Shown piece by piece: positions 8,370 through 17,201 of a DNA stretch of 64,000 nucleotides. Numbering within the stretch: position 1 is the first letter of the stretch; the number at the start of each line of letters is the position of its first letter. The DNA is taken from NCBI GenBank assembly GCA_035548125.1, contig DASZTV010000093.1, positions 10,283 through 74,282 on the forward strand, written 5' to 3'. The notes beneath the pieces are model-generated. The model searched no databases. It saw only the letters and a list, made by a program, of their open reading frames with translations, and had not been told where the DNA came from. Origin of the DNA: DASZTV01 sp035548125. Lineage in GTDB: Bacteria > Actinomycetota > Actinomycetes > JAFAQI01. A program made the position numbers and the translations under genes.

Positions 8370-8375
8370 TAGCCT
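8370..8375 (+). promoter_or_regulatory. -10 element, leaderless promoter of the PIG-L gene
   Basis: TAGCCT is 7 nt upstream of the GTG at 8383, and no ribosome-binding site intervenes. It supports 8383 rather than the GTG at 8338, which lies inside the palindromic element. Confidence 0.5.
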
Positions 8376-8382
8376 CGGACTC

Positions 8383-9096
8383 GTGCTTGATGACAGTGCT
8401 GTTGAGCGAGTCTTGTGCGTGATGGCGCACCCGGATGACGTCGACTACGGTCTCGCCGGGACCGTGGCGAACTGGACCGACGCGGGCATCGAGGTCAGCT
8501 ACTGCATGGTGACCAGCGGCGACGCGGGCGGGTTCGACCCGTCGGTGCCGCGGGCCGAGATCGCGGGCATCCGGGAGGCTGAGCAGACCGCCGCGGCAGC
8601 CGAAGTAGGCGTCACGGATCTGCGGTTCCTCGGCTACCCCGACGGCCGGCTCGAGGTCAGCCTCGGGTTGCGGCGCGACATCTCGCGGGTGATCCGCGAG
8701 GTACGCCCGCAGCGGGTGGTGTGCCAGTCACCGGAGCGCAACTGGCAGCGGATCTACGGCAGCCACCCCGACCACCTCGCGGCGGCCGAGGCGACGATGT
8801 GCGCCGTCTACCCCGACTCGCGCAACCCGTTCACCTTCGCCGACGAGATCGGGCATCTGGAGGCGTGGACCGTGAGTGAGGTCTGGCTGACCGCCAACCG
8901 CGAGGCGAACCACTACGTGGACATCACCAAGCAGTTCGAGCGCAAGAAGCGGGCGCTGCTGCGCCACGCCAGCCAGATCGAGAGCGAAGAGCGGCTCGAC
9001 ACCATCCTGCAGTTCTGGAACGGCGGCAACGCCAAGGAAGCCGGCATGCCGGAAGGTACGTACGCCGAGGCGTTCTGGGTCATGGATGTGACCTAG
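8383..9096 (+). CDS. PIG-L family N-acetyl deacetylase
   Basis: 237 residues from the GTG at 8383. The zinc-site motif AHPDD (residues 15-19) and the second metal motif SHPDH are both present, as in GlcNAc-PI de-N-acetylases, MshB and Mca. The family removes acyl groups from amino sugars or cleaves mycothiol conjugates; this sequence is shorter than MshB or Mca (about 290 residues) and is not assigned to either. An in-frame GTG at 8338 would start within the palindromic repeat and is rejected. The gene is convergent with and overlaps the ArgA-like gene by 4 bp. Confidence 0.85.
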   Translation: MLDDSAVERVLCVMAHPDDVDYGLAGTVANWTDAGIEVSYCMVTSGDAGGFDPSVPRAEIAGIREAEQTAAAAEVGVTDLRFLGYPDGRLEVSLGLRRDISRVIREVRPQRVVCQSPERNWQRIYGSHPDHLAAAEATMCAVYPDSRNPFTFADEIGHLEAWTVSEVWLTANREANHYVDITKQFERKKRALLRHASQIESEERLDTILQFWNGGNAKEAGMPEGTYAEAFWVMDVT

Positions 9097-9599
9097 GGTG
9101 CACCGAGCTCGAGCAGCATCCTGGTGTTGCCGAGGGTGTTGGGCTTCACGCGTTCGAGATCGAGAAACTCCGCGACACCTTCGTCGTAGGACCGCAGCAG
9201 CTCCTCATAGACCTCGTGGTCGACCGGTGTGGCGTCGAACGGTACGAAGCCGTGCGAGGCGAAGAAGTCGACCTCGAAGGTGAGGCAGAACACCCGGCTG
9301 ATGCCGAGGGCGCGCGCCCGGGTCAGCAGCGCTTCGAGCAGCTGGTGCCCGACGCCGGTGTGCTGACAGGCCGGGTCCACCGCGAGGGTGCGCACCTCGG
9401 CGAGGTCCGACCAGAGCACGTGCAGCGCGCCGCACCCGACGACCTGCCCGTCGGCCTCGGCGACGACGAACTCCTGCACGTCCTCGTACAGGGTGACCGT
9501 TGCCTTGTCGAGCAGGATCCGCTTCGGCGCGTAGAAGTCGATGAACCGGCGGATCGCCGCGACGTCCGGCGTACGCGCGCCGCGGATGAGAACGGTCAC
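9093..9599 (-). CDS. argA: Amino-acid N-acetyltransferase, short actinobacterial ArgA type
   Basis: A 168-residue GNAT protein. The acetyl-CoA site follows the WSDLAEVRTLAVDP strand. VVGCGALHVLWSDLAE and the C-terminal VKPNTLGN.RMLLEL match the short N-acetylglutamate synthases of actinobacteria (Rv2747-like), which carry out the first step of arginine synthesis without an amino-acid-kinase domain. It lies 8 bp downstream of the MarR gene and is probably co-transcribed with it. It overlaps the convergent PIG-L gene by 4 bp. Confidence 0.85.
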   Translation of the reverse strand: MTVLIRGARTPDVAAIRRFIDFYAPKRILLDKATVTLYEDVQEFVVAEADGQVVGCGALHVLWSDLAEVRTLAVDPACQHTGVGHQLLEALLTRARALGISRVFCLTFEVDFFASHGFVPFDATPVDHEVYEELLRSYDEGVAEFLDLERVKPNTLGNTRMLLELGAP

Positions 9600-9607
9600 G
9601 GTCCTGG

Positions 9608-10135
9608 TCAGACCGAGCCGTCGGCGAGCACGGCCTCGACCGCGTCACACTCTGCGGCGGCAGCCGCCTCACACTCCTTGTCGGAGTGGTCGAGCACTCC
9701 GCCGAGCGCGTCCGCGACGGCTTCCCGCTGCTCGGTGGTGAGCAGGTCGATGTAGTGCTCCCGAACCCCGCGCAGGTGCGTGGGATAGGCCTCCTCGAGG
9801 CGGGCACGCCCTTGCGGCGTCAGCACCGCGTAGACCACCCGCGCATCACCTTCGCAGCGATCTCGACAGACCAGGCCCTCCCTCGAGAGCTTGTCCACCA
9901 GCCGGGTGAGGCCGCTCGGGGTGAGGACGGCGTGCACCGCGAGCTCGCTCATCCGCAGCCGCTGCTGTGGCGCCTCGGACAGGTGCGCCAGCACCTCATA
10001 GGCGGGAAGGGTCAGGCCGTGCTCTGCCTCGAGCTCGACCTCGAGCCGGCGGATCACCCGGTGGTGCGCCCGGATGAGGGCGTGCCACGCACTCATCTCC
10101 CGCTCGTCCAGCGGTTGCAGCGCGGGCTTCGCCAT
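9608..10135 (-). CDS. MarR-family transcriptional regulator
   Basis: 175 residues with the winged-helix order of MarR proteins: LTLPAYEVLAHL (helix before the HTH), LRMSELAVHAVLTPSGLTRLVDKLSREGLV (recognition helix) and the RCEGDARVVYAVLT wing. The C-terminus is Ala/Glu-rich with one Cys. It is divergent from the YceI gene, and the shared intergenic region holds two inverted copies of a 15-bp motif around the yceI promoter, so it is most likely a repressor of yceI and of itself. The ATG is 6 nt after TATCCT, indicating a leaderless transcript. The ligand is unknown. Confidence 0.9.
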   Translation of the reverse strand: MAKPALQPLDEREMSAWHALIRAHHRVIRRLEVELEAEHGLTLPAYEVLAHLSEAPQQRLRMSELAVHAVLTPSGLTRLVDKLSREGLVCRDRCEGDARVVYAVLTPQGRARLEEAYPTHLRGVREHYIDLLTTEQREAVADALGGVLDHSDKECEAAAAAECDAVEAVLADGSV

Positions 10136-10141
10136 GGCAAG

Positions 10142-10147
10142 AGGATA
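10142..10147 (-). promoter_or_regulatory. -10 element, leaderless promoter of the MarR gene
   Basis: TATCCT on the minus strand, exactly 6 nt before the ATG at 10135. Confidence 0.55.
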
Positions 10148-10162
10148 CGGCGTCTGGGGTGG

Positions 10163-10212
10163 TACTTGCGTATGCAATAAGTTGGGTCTACCGTTTGTTG
10201 CAGATGCAAGTA
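10163..10212. promoter_or_regulatory. Probable MarR operator pair flanking the yceI promoter
   Basis: TACTTGCGTATGCAA (10163-10177) and TTGCAGATGCAAGTA (10198-10212) are inverted copies matching at 13 of 15 positions, 35 bp centre to centre. Between and overlapping them are a -35-like TTGCGT (10166-10171) and a -10 TACCGT (10189-10194) with a 17-bp spacer, so bound repressor would cover both the -35 and the start site. Confidence 0.6.
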
Positions 10213-10242
10213 GGGCCGAAGGGCCGCCTAGAGGAGGACGAC

Positions 10243-10809
10243 ATGACCACCGAGACCGTTTCCACCACAACCACGAGCCTGACCGGCGACTACGACGTGG
10301 ACCCCGCACACAGCCGGGTCGGCTTCGCCGCCAAGCACGCGATGGTCACCACCGTGCGCGGCCACTTCGCCGACTTCACCTCCGAGCTTCATCTCGACGA
10401 CGAGCACGTCGAGAACAGCACCGCGCGCATCGAGATCCGCACCGCGAGCCTGGACACCGGCAACGCGCAGCGCGACGAGCACGTACGCAACTCCGACTTC
10501 CTTGACGTCGAGAACTTCCCGACCATCACGTTCGTGTCCACCCAGGTCGAGCAGACCGGTGAGGACACCTACGCCGTCACCGGCGACCTGACCGTGAAGG
10601 ACGTCACCAAGCCGGTCACGGTGGCGTTCGAGAAGACCGGCGCGGCCGACGACCCGTGGGGCAACTTCCGGGTCGGCTTCGAAGGCGGCACCGTCATCAA
10701 CCGCAAGGACTTCGGCGTCAACTGGAACGTCGCCCTCGAGGCCGGCGGGATCCTGGTGAGCGACAAAGTTCGGCTCGAGTTCGACATCGCTGCGGTACGG
10801 CGCAAGTAG
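10243..10809 (+). CDS. YceI-family lipocalin-like protein
   Basis: 188 residues. It shows the whole YceI domain: the opening YDVDPAHSRVGFAAKH strand, then FADFTSEL, the DEHVRNSDFLDVENFPTITF block, DLTVKDVTKPV and NRKDFGVNWN. YceI proteins form a beta-barrel that binds isoprenoid or fatty-acyl ligands. There is no signal peptide, as usual for actinobacterial members. The ATG is preceded by GAGGAGG at 10231-10237. It is divergently paired with the MarR gene, which probably represses it. Confidence 0.92.
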   Translation: MTTETVSTTTTSLTGDYDVDPAHSRVGFAAKHAMVTTVRGHFADFTSELHLDDEHVENSTARIEIRTASLDTGNAQRDEHVRNSDFLDVENFPTITFVSTQVEQTGEDTYAVTGDLTVKDVTKPVTVAFEKTGAADDPWGNFRVGFEGGTVINRKDFGVNWNVALEAGGILVSDKVRLEFDIAAVRRK

Positions 10810-10965
10810 CTCTTTGAGCGAAGGTCGTCGTCGGGCACCGGCTGTCGGCATCACGTTGTGATGCCTCCTTTATGCCGGCGCCTCGACGGCGACCTTCGCT
10901 TTGCCGTGCGCGTTAGCGGGCTCGACCTCTCGCCTCTGCATGAAGATGGAGGGGTGGGCGAGGTT

Positions 10966-11796
10966 GTGTTGACGTTGTCGTGTCCGGACCGGCCGGGGAT
11001 CGTGCACGCCGTGTCCGGGTTCCTGGCCGAGCGTGAGTGCAACATCCTGGACTCCCAGCAGTACGGCAGCCCGGTGACCGACACGTTCTTCATGCGGGTG
11101 CACGTTGACGCACCCGTGGCGTCCACAGCGCTCCGCGCCGACTTCGCGGCGGTCGCGGATCACTTCGGGATGACGTGGCAGCTGCACGAGCAGGCCGACC
11201 GCCCGAACATCGTGGTCATGGTGTCGAAAGAAGGCCACTGCCTCGCCGACCTGCTCTACCGGTGGCGCAGTGGATACCTGCCGGGCAACCTGGCCGCAGT
11301 GGCGTCCAACCATCGCGACCTCGAGCCACTGGCGCAGTCCTATGACGTCCCGTTCCACCACCTGCCGGTCAGCGCAGCGAACCGTGCCGAGCAGGAACAG
11401 CAGGTGCTCGACCTGGTGGCGGCCACGGGGTCCGAGCTTGTGGTACTCGCGCGCTACATGCAGATCCTCAGTGCCGACCTATGCGCGCGGCTGCCCGGTC
11501 GGATCATCAACATCCACCACTCGTTCCTGCCGAGCTTCCGCGGGGGCAGGCCGTACGAGCAGGCCTACCAGCGCGGCGTGAAGCTGATCGGCGCCACCGC
11601 CCACTACGTCACGGCGGACCTCGACGAAGGGCCGATCATCGAGCAGGAGATCTCCCGCGTCAGCCACCAGCCCGACCCGGCCGCGCTCGCCGCCGTCGGC
11701 CGCGACCTCGAGTGCGTGGCGCTGGCTCGGGCCGTGAGGTGGCACCTGGAGCACCGTGTGCTGCTCGACGGCACCAGAACTGTCGTCTTCTCGTGA
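10966..11796 (+). CDS. purU: Formyltetrahydrofolate deformylase
   Basis: 276 residues from the GTG at 10966, with GGAGGGG 11 nt upstream; an in-frame GTG at 10954 overlaps that ribosome-binding site. The N-terminal ACT domain (about 1-75, starting LTLSCPDRPGIVHAVSGF) is followed by a formyl-transferase-type catalytic domain. INIHHSFLPSF and TAHYVTADLDEGPII hold the expected Asn, His and Asp. It hydrolyses 10-formyl-THF to formate and THF, balancing one-carbon pools for purine synthesis. It overlaps the methyltransferase gene as GTGA, so the two are coupled. Confidence 0.93.
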   Translation: MLTLSCPDRPGIVHAVSGFLAERECNILDSQQYGSPVTDTFFMRVHVDAPVASTALRADFAAVADHFGMTWQLHEQADRPNIVVMVSKEGHCLADLLYRWRSGYLPGNLAAVASNHRDLEPLAQSYDVPFHHLPVSAANRAEQEQQVLDLVAATGSELVVLARYMQILSADLCARLPGRIINIHHSFLPSFRGGRPYEQAYQRGVKLIGATAHYVTADLDEGPIIEQEISRVSHQPDPAALAAVGRDLECVALARAVRWHLEHRVLLDGTRTVVFS

Positions 11797-12533
11797 CCGC
11801 CTCCGGCCAGGACGTCTGGGAAGCGCGACGCCGATCCTTCGGTGTCGCCGCCGCGAACTACGCAGCCGGCCGACCCGGGTATCCCCGCGAGGTCCTCGAA
11901 CACTGCCTGCCCGACGGTGCCCGCGACGTGCTCGACCTCGCCGCCGGTACCGGCCCGCTCACCGCCGGCTTGCTCGAGCTCGGGCTCTCGGTCGTCGCGG
12001 TCGAGCCCGACGACGAGATGCGGGCGCTCATTCCACCGGGCGCCCATCCGGTGGCCGGGACCGCCGAACAGATCCCGTTGCCGGACGCCAGCGTCGACGC
12101 GGTGTTCATCGGGCAGGCATGGCACTGGTTCGACGTACCGCGCGCGGTTGCCGAGATCCATCGCGTGCTCCGCCCCGGCGGGGTCCTCGCCCCGATGTGG
12201 AACCTCTTCGACGCCGACGACCCGCTGACCGGCGTTCTCGGCGAGGTGGGGCCCGACGAGCTCAGCACCAACATGCCCGCGGCGGCACCTCCGCCGTTCG
12301 ACGCGAAGGACCTGTTCGCCTCGCCGGAACGAATCGTCACGCGCTACTCGCTGCGCTACACCCGGGAGCGGGTGGTGGCCCTGGTCTCGTCGATGAGCGT
12401 GACGATCCTTGCGACACCCGACGAGCGCGCACACATCCTGGACCGGGTGAGGGCGGCGATGCCCGACGGAGAGTTCGACCTGTCGTGGGTGTGTGAGGCC
12501 TGGAAGGCCGTGCGACTGCCCGCGATAGCGTGA
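11793..12533 (+). CDS. Class I SAM-dependent methyltransferase
   Basis: 246 residues. The fold begins with VLDLAAGTGPLTAGL (SAM-binding motif I, about residue 42), then VVAVEPDDEM (motif II acidic loop) and LPDASVDAVFIGQAWHWF (motif IV region), as in the methyltransferase_11/UbiE-like group. The AWHWFD signature is common in actinobacterial members of unknown substrate. The GTG start overlaps the purU stop, so translation is coupled. Its stop codon region contains the -10 element of the next gene. Confidence 0.85.
   Translation: MTASGQDVWEARRRSFGVAAANYAAGRPGYPREVLEHCLPDGARDVLDLAAGTGPLTAGLLELGLSVVAVEPDDEMRALIPPGAHPVAGTAEQIPLPDASVDAVFIGQAWHWFDVPRAVAEIHRVLRPGGVLAPMWNLFDADDPLTGVLGEVGPDELSTNMPAAAPPPFDAKDLFASPERIVTRYSLRYTRERVVALVSSMSVTILATPDERAHILDRVRAAMPDGEFDLSWVCEAWKAVRLPAIA
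12526..12531 (+). promoter_or_regulatory. -10 element, leaderless promoter of the UPF0182 gene
   Basis: TAGCGT, 6 nt before the GTG at 12538. It is embedded in the last codons of the methyltransferase gene; its final T is the first base of that gene's stop codon. Confidence 0.55.
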
Positions 12534-12537
12534 TCGG

Positions 12538-15285
12538 GTGTCGAGTCGGAGGCGTCTCGTCCTACGAGTGACGGGCGCAGTCCTCGTCATCGTCGCCGTG
12601 GGGTATGCGGTCAATGCCCTGGTGGGCATCGACACGAACCTGCTCTGGTTCCGCTCGGTCCACCACGAGTCCACCTACACGCGGCGGTTCTGGACGCAGG
12701 TGCTGCTGTTCGCGACCTTCGGCGCGCTGATGGCCGCCGCGGTGGCTCACACGCTGGTGGTGGCCGTCCGGCAGCGTCCGGACGTCAGCTTCGATCCGAC
12801 CCGGCAGCGCTGGCGCTACGTCTACGGCCGGCTCGAACGTCGGCTGCGCCCGCTCCTGTTCGCCGTCATCGTCGTCGTGCTGACGGTGCAAACCGGGTTG
12901 GCCGCGGCCCACGGCTGGCAGACCTGGTTGCTGTGGCGCAACGCGGTGCCCACCGGGACGCCGGACCCGCAGTTCCACCGCGACATCTCGTACTTCCTGT
13001 TCACCTACCCGCTGCACCGCATGGTGCTGACCCTGCTGTTCCGGATCGTGGGTACCGCGATCGTTGCCCTGCTCGTCACCGGCTACGCGTACGGCGCGAT
13101 CCGGATCCGCGGCAAGGGCCCGCGGCTGAGTCGAGCGATCCAGATCCACCTGTCGGTGCTGCTCGCGGCATACCTCGGGCTGAAGGCGTGTGCCTACTGG
13201 CTCGACCGGCTTGCCACCGCGACCTCGAGCCACGGCGTCGTGACCGGACCGTCCTACACCGACGTCAACGCGTTCATTCCGGGCAAGTTCGCGCTCGTCG
13301 TCGTCGCGGCGATCCTTGCGGTGGTGATGTTCGCCAACGTCGCCGTGCAGAGCAACCGGCTGATGGTCGGGACGCTCCTCACGATGGCGGGATGTGCGCT
13401 GGTCGCCGGCGTCATCGTCCCGAAGCTGGTGCAGCAGTTCTGGGAGAAGCCGAGCGCGGGCATCGTCGAGAAGACGTTCATCGGGCACAACATCGCCGCC
13501 ACGAAGAAGGCCTTCGGCCTCGATGGCGACGTCAGCGTCTCGACCCTTCCCGGGACGACGACGGCGACTGGGAAGCAGCTTCTGGCGCAAGCAGAGAAGA
13601 GCACCCAGATCCGGCTGCTCGACCCGAACCGGATGTCGCCGACCTTCACGGTGCTCCAGCAGCAGCGGTCGTTCTACGGCTTCAAATCGACTCTCGATCT
13701 CGACCGCTACCCGATCAACGGCGAGGACCGGGACGTCGAGATCGCGGTCCGCGAGCTCAATCTCTCCGGCCTGCCGAGTTCACAGAAGTCGTGGACCAAC
13801 AACCACCTCGTCTACACCCACGGGTACGGCGTCGTTGCGGCACCGACGAACGTGACGCACAACGGGCAGCCGGTCATCGTGGCCGGGGACGTGCCGCAGC
13901 ATGGCGTGCTGCAGGTCACGAAGCCGCAGATCTACTACGGGCAGAACTCTCCGTCGTACTCGATCGTCGGCGGCGGGCGGGCAGTTCGCGAGATCGACCG
14001 GCCGAGCACCACCGGGTCCGGCGATGTGACGACCACCTACACCGGCGGCGGCGGGGTGCCGCTCGGCGGCTTCTTCCATCGATTGCTCTACACGTGGAAG
14101 CTGCACAGCACCAGCATCCTGTTCTCCAGCGGGATCAACTCCGACTCGCGGCTCCTCTACAACCGCAACCCCCGCGCACGGGTCGCCGCGGTCGCGCCGT
14201 GGCTGACCCTCGACGGCGACACCTACCCGGTCGTCGTCGACGGGCAGATCGACTGGGTCGTCGACGGCTACACGACGTCGAACAGCTATCCCTACTCCCA
14301 GCAGATCAACCTGCGCTCGGCGACGACCACGACGCTCAACCAACGCGGGTCCTCGGTCGCCCAGCCCAACACCTCGGTCAACTACCTGCGCAACTCGGTG
14401 AAGGCGGTCGTCAACGCCTACTCCGGCGCGGTCACGCTCTACGCGTGGAACCAGGCGACGGACCGGGACCCGGTGCTGGCGGCCTGGGAGAAGGCGTTCC
14501 CCGGCCTGGTGAAGTCCCAGAACGAGATCCCGCCTGCGCTGCTGCCGCACCTGCGATACCCGACCGACCTGTTCAACGTGCAGCGCACGCTGCTCGCCCG
14601 CTACCACGTGACGAAGCCGAGCCAGTTCTACAGCGGTAGCGACTTCTGGAAGGTGCCGTACGACCCCACGGTGTCCGGCGGCTCGAAGACCACCGCGACC
14701 GGCTCGACAGTCGGCACGCCACCCCCGCCGCAGCCGCCGGCGTACTTCACGATGTCGCCCACCGGAACCCTGCCACCGGCCGGCGAGAACATCCCGTTCG
14801 GCTACGGCAATCCGACCTACTCGTTGTCCTCACCGCTGGTCACCCTGAACCGGCGAAACCTCGCGGCATTTCTGTCGGTCAACTCGCAACCAGGGCCGGG
14901 GTACGGGCAGTTCACCCTGCTCGAGCAGCCGTCGACCAGCATCGTCGACGCGCCGTCACAGGTGCAGAACGACATCGAGTCGACGCCGCGGATCGCCAAC
15001 GCGCTGAGCCTCGAGCGCGCAGGCAGCTCGAAGGTCGTGCTGGCCAACCTGATCACGGTGCCGCTCGACGGCCAGATCCTCTACGTCGAGCCGATCTACA
15101 CGCAGTCCAACGGAGGCAACCCGTACCCGATCCTCCGCCACGTCGCTGCCGTGTACGGCAACGGCCCCGTCGGGTTCGGGTCGACGCTGGACGAGGCGCT
15201 GCGTCAGGCGTTCGGGCTCACGGCGATCGACAACACCTCGACCGCTACGACTGCCACGACCAACCCCAGTTCGCCGCCGCACTGA
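12538..15285 (+). CDS. UPF0182-family membrane protein
   Basis: A 915-residue protein with about seven hydrophobic segments in the first 300 residues. A large extracytoplasmic region follows, beginning near WEKPSAGIVEKTFIGHNI and containing the family landmarks NNHLVYTHGYG, YYG..SPSYSIVGG and FFHRLLYTWKLHSTSILFS. A Pro/Gly/Thr-rich linker (about 720-760) and a Thr-rich tail follow. The family is conserved in actinobacteria and some cyanobacteria and has no established function. The 3' end overlaps the convergent prenyltransferase gene by 41 bp. Confidence 0.92.
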   Translation: MSSRRRLVLRVTGAVLVIVAVGYAVNALVGIDTNLLWFRSVHHESTYTRRFWTQVLLFATFGALMAAAVAHTLVVAVRQRPDVSFDPTRQRWRYVYGRLERRLRPLLFAVIVVVLTVQTGLAAAHGWQTWLLWRNAVPTGTPDPQFHRDISYFLFTYPLHRMVLTLLFRIVGTAIVALLVTGYAYGAIRIRGKGPRLSRAIQIHLSVLLAAYLGLKACAYWLDRLATATSSHGVVTGPSYTDVNAFIPGKFALVVVAAILAVVMFANVAVQSNRLMVGTLLTMAGCALVAGVIVPKLVQQFWEKPSAGIVEKTFIGHNIAATKKAFGLDGDVSVSTLPGTTTATGKQLLAQAEKSTQIRLLDPNRMSPTFTVLQQQRSFYGFKSTLDLDRYPINGEDRDVEIAVRELNLSGLPSSQKSWTNNHLVYTHGYGVVAAPTNVTHNGQPVIVAGDVPQHGVLQVTKPQIYYGQNSPSYSIVGGGRAVREIDRPSTTGSGDVTTTYTGGGGVPLGGFFHRLLYTWKLHSTSILFSSGINSDSRLLYNRNPRARVAAVAPWLTLDGDTYPVVVDGQIDWVVDGYTTSNSYPYSQQINLRSATTTTLNQRGSSVAQPNTSVNYLRNSVKAVVNAYSGAVTLYAWNQATDRDPVLAAWEKAFPGLVKSQNEIPPALLPHLRYPTDLFNVQRTLLARYHVTKPSQFYSGSDFWKVPYDPTVSGGSKTTATGSTVGTPPPPQPPAYFTMSPTGTLPPAGENIPFGYGNPTYSLSSPLVTLNRRNLAAFLSVNSQPGPGYGQFTLLEQPSTSIVDAPSQVQNDIESTPRIANALSLERAGSSKVVLANLITVPLDGQILYVEPIYTQSNGGNPYPILRHVAAVYGNGPVGFGSTLDEALRQAFGLTAIDNTSTATTATTNPSSPPH

Positions 15286-16309
15286 CGATCAGGCCGACCA
15301 CCAGCAGCGCGCCCGCCCGGCGCACGTGCAGGAACGCGGCGGCGGCGTACCACAGCGGCCAGATCGGGTAGTGCTTCGGCGGTTCGGCGGGCGGTGGCGC
15401 AAGCATCGCCTTCCAGACCTGGCCGAGCCTGGGAAGAGCCAGGACGATGACCACCGCCGGCCACGGCATCGCCTTCACCGCGACCCCGATGCCCGTCGCG
15501 ACGTAGAAGGCGGCAAGCAGCCCGAGGGTCACCTGCTTGGCTCGCCGCTCCCCGAGGATCACCGGGAGGGTACGAGTCCCGGTGGGCTCGTCGTACGGGA
15601 TCTTGTCGACGTGCTTGCCCATGAGGACGGTGGTGCACAGCAGCCCGTACGGGACGCTCGCGACGATCACCTGCCAGGGGAGGTGGCCGGTCGCGGCGAG
15701 ATAGGTGCCGCCGACCATCAGCGGTCCCCACACGACGAGGACGTCCGGCTCGCCGAGGCCGTGCTTCTTCAGCCGCAGGGGCGGCGCGGTGTAGGCGATG
15801 GACAGGATGATGCCGGCGGTGGCGAACGCGACGACTCCCCAACCGCGGCGGTCCAGGAGCACCGCCGCGATCACCAGGTCACCGATCGTCGTCGCCGCGA
15901 TCGCTGCGTAGAGCTGGCGCGCCGTCACCAGGTTGGACAGCAGCGGGTGGGGGGCGTAGAGGGCGCGGGGGTAGGACTCCTGATCGGTCCCGACGCTGGT
16001 GTCGAACAGGTCGTTGGTCAGGTTGTTGTTCAGATGCGCCAGGACGATGCCGGCGATCGCGAGGACCAAGTCGAGGGTGTTGAAGCCGGGAGCCCGCACC
16101 GCGAGCAGGCCGCCGACCAGGCCGGCAAACAGCGTCATCGGCAGGACCGCGGCCCGGGTGACGACGAGCCATCTGGTCACGCCGTCGATGTCGTTGCCTG
16201 CTGCGGGCGGCGGGTTCGTGGTCGTCAGGGCGTACAGCCACGACCGCGGACCGTGCCCACTCAGCGGCGGCGGAGCGAGCTCCCGGCGAGGCTCCTCGGT
16301 AACCGTCAT
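15245..16309 (-). CDS. UbiA-family polyprenyltransferase (MenA-like)
   Basis: 354 residues from the ATG at 16309. The protein has eight or nine membrane helices and both aspartate-rich motifs of the UbiA superfamily: NDLFD in the cytoplasmic loop after helix 2, and a second acidic loop DKIPYDEPTG. These bind the prenyl diphosphate through magnesium. The closest functional class is 1,4-dihydroxy-2-naphthoate octaprenyltransferase of menaquinone synthesis, but no other men gene is adjacent, so another aromatic acceptor is possible. The N-terminal 35 residues are a soluble extension. It is divergent from the SDR gene by 34 bp. Confidence 0.8.
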   Translation of the reverse strand: MTVTEEPRRELAPPPLSGHGPRSWLYALTTTNPPPAAGNDIDGVTRWLVVTRAAVLPMTLFAGLVGGLLAVRAPGFNTLDLVLAIAGIVLAHLNNNLTNDLFDTSVGTDQESYPRALYAPHPLLSNLVTARQLYAAIAATTIGDLVIAAVLLDRRGWGVVAFATAGIILSIAYTAPPLRLKKHGLGEPDVLVVWGPLMVGGTYLAATGHLPWQVIVASVPYGLLCTTVLMGKHVDKIPYDEPTGTRTLPVILGERRAKQVTLGLLAAFYVATGIGVAVKAMPWPAVVIVLALPRLGQVWKAMLAPPPAEPPKHYPIWPLWYAAAAFLHVRRAGALLVVGLIVSAAANWGWSWQS

Positions 16310-16343
16310 CGGCCAAGCGTCGCACGCGTGGGAGAGTGACGCG

Positions 16344-17180
16344 ATGGAGTACCGGAACAAGATCGCCGTCGTCACGGGTGCCGGATCCGGAATCGGCCGT
16401 GCACTCGCCGTGAACCTCGCCGGGCGGGGCGCTCGCCTCGCGATCTCCGACGTCAACGACCTGACGCTCGGAGAGACGGTCGTGATGTGCGAGAAGGCCG
16501 GCGCCGAGGTGAAGGCCTCCCACCTCGACGTGGCGGACCGTGCTGCGGTGCTCGCCTACGCCGAAGAGGTCACGCGCGACCTCGGCGAGGCCAACCTCGT
16601 GGTCAACAACGCCGGAGTGGCGCTGATGGCCAACGTCGAGGAGATGAGCTGGGAGGACCTCGACTGGCTGATGGGCATCAACTTCTGGGGTGTCATCCAC
16701 GGCACGAAGGCGTTCCTGCCCCACCTCATCGCGTCGGGCGACGGCCACCTGGTCAACGTCTCCAGCGTCTTCGGCTTCGTCGGGGTGCCGTCGCAGAGCG
16801 CCTACAACGCCGCCAAGTTCGGAGTCCGCGGGTTCACGGAGGCGCTGCGGCAGGAGATGCTGATCGCTGGCCACCCGGTCGCCGTGAGCTGCGTCCACCC
16901 CGGCGGCATCAAGACGAACATCGCGCGCGACGCAAGGGCCGCCCGCGACCTGATCCCGCTCGAGGAGCGGGCGAGCCGGTTCGAGAAAGCTGCTCGTACG
17001 ACGCCGGAAAAGGCGGCACAGACGATCTTGCGCGGGGTGGACCGCAAGAGCCCCCGCATCCTGATCGGCCCCGACGCGCGTCTGTTCGACGCGACCGCCC
17101 GGCTGTCAGGCGCTCGTTACCAGCGGGTCGTTGCGACCGTCATGCGGCGGGCGAGCAAGCGGCTCGGCCTCGAGCTCTAG
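16344..17180 (+). CDS. Short-chain dehydrogenase/reductase (SDR)
   Basis: 278 residues. TGAGSGIG (residues 11-18) is the nucleotide-binding turn, NNAGV follows, and the catalytic Ser and Tyr-x3-Lys are in NVSSVFGF and YNAAKFG. The residues after the second strand (SDVNDL, with an acidic Asp) suggest NAD rather than NADP. The C-terminal 60 residues resemble the extended tails of actinobacterial SDRs of lipid metabolism. The ATG is preceded by GGAGAG with a 7-nt gap. The substrate is unknown. Confidence 0.9.
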   Translation: MEYRNKIAVVTGAGSGIGRALAVNLAGRGARLAISDVNDLTLGETVVMCEKAGAEVKASHLDVADRAAVLAYAEEVTRDLGEANLVVNNAGVALMANVEEMSWEDLDWLMGINFWGVIHGTKAFLPHLIASGDGHLVNVSSVFGFVGVPSQSAYNAAKFGVRGFTEALRQEMLIAGHPVAVSCVHPGGIKTNIARDARAARDLIPLEERASRFEKAARTTPEKAAQTILRGVDRKSPRILIGPDARLFDATARLSGARYQRVVATVMRRASKRLGLEL

Positions 17181-17201
17181 CCAGCCACGCAGACGTCCCC
17201 A

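Noticed and set aside
6087..8372. 761-residue open frame on the plus strand opposite pcrA
   Set aside because: It is antisense to every helicase motif of pcrA, has no recognisable domain and is the expected codon-position shadow in GC-rich DNA.
8383..9096. Assignment of the PIG-L gene as mshB (mycothiol synthesis)
   Set aside because: The motifs are generic to PIG-L deacetylases and the protein is shorter than MshB; no specificity residues could be confirmed.
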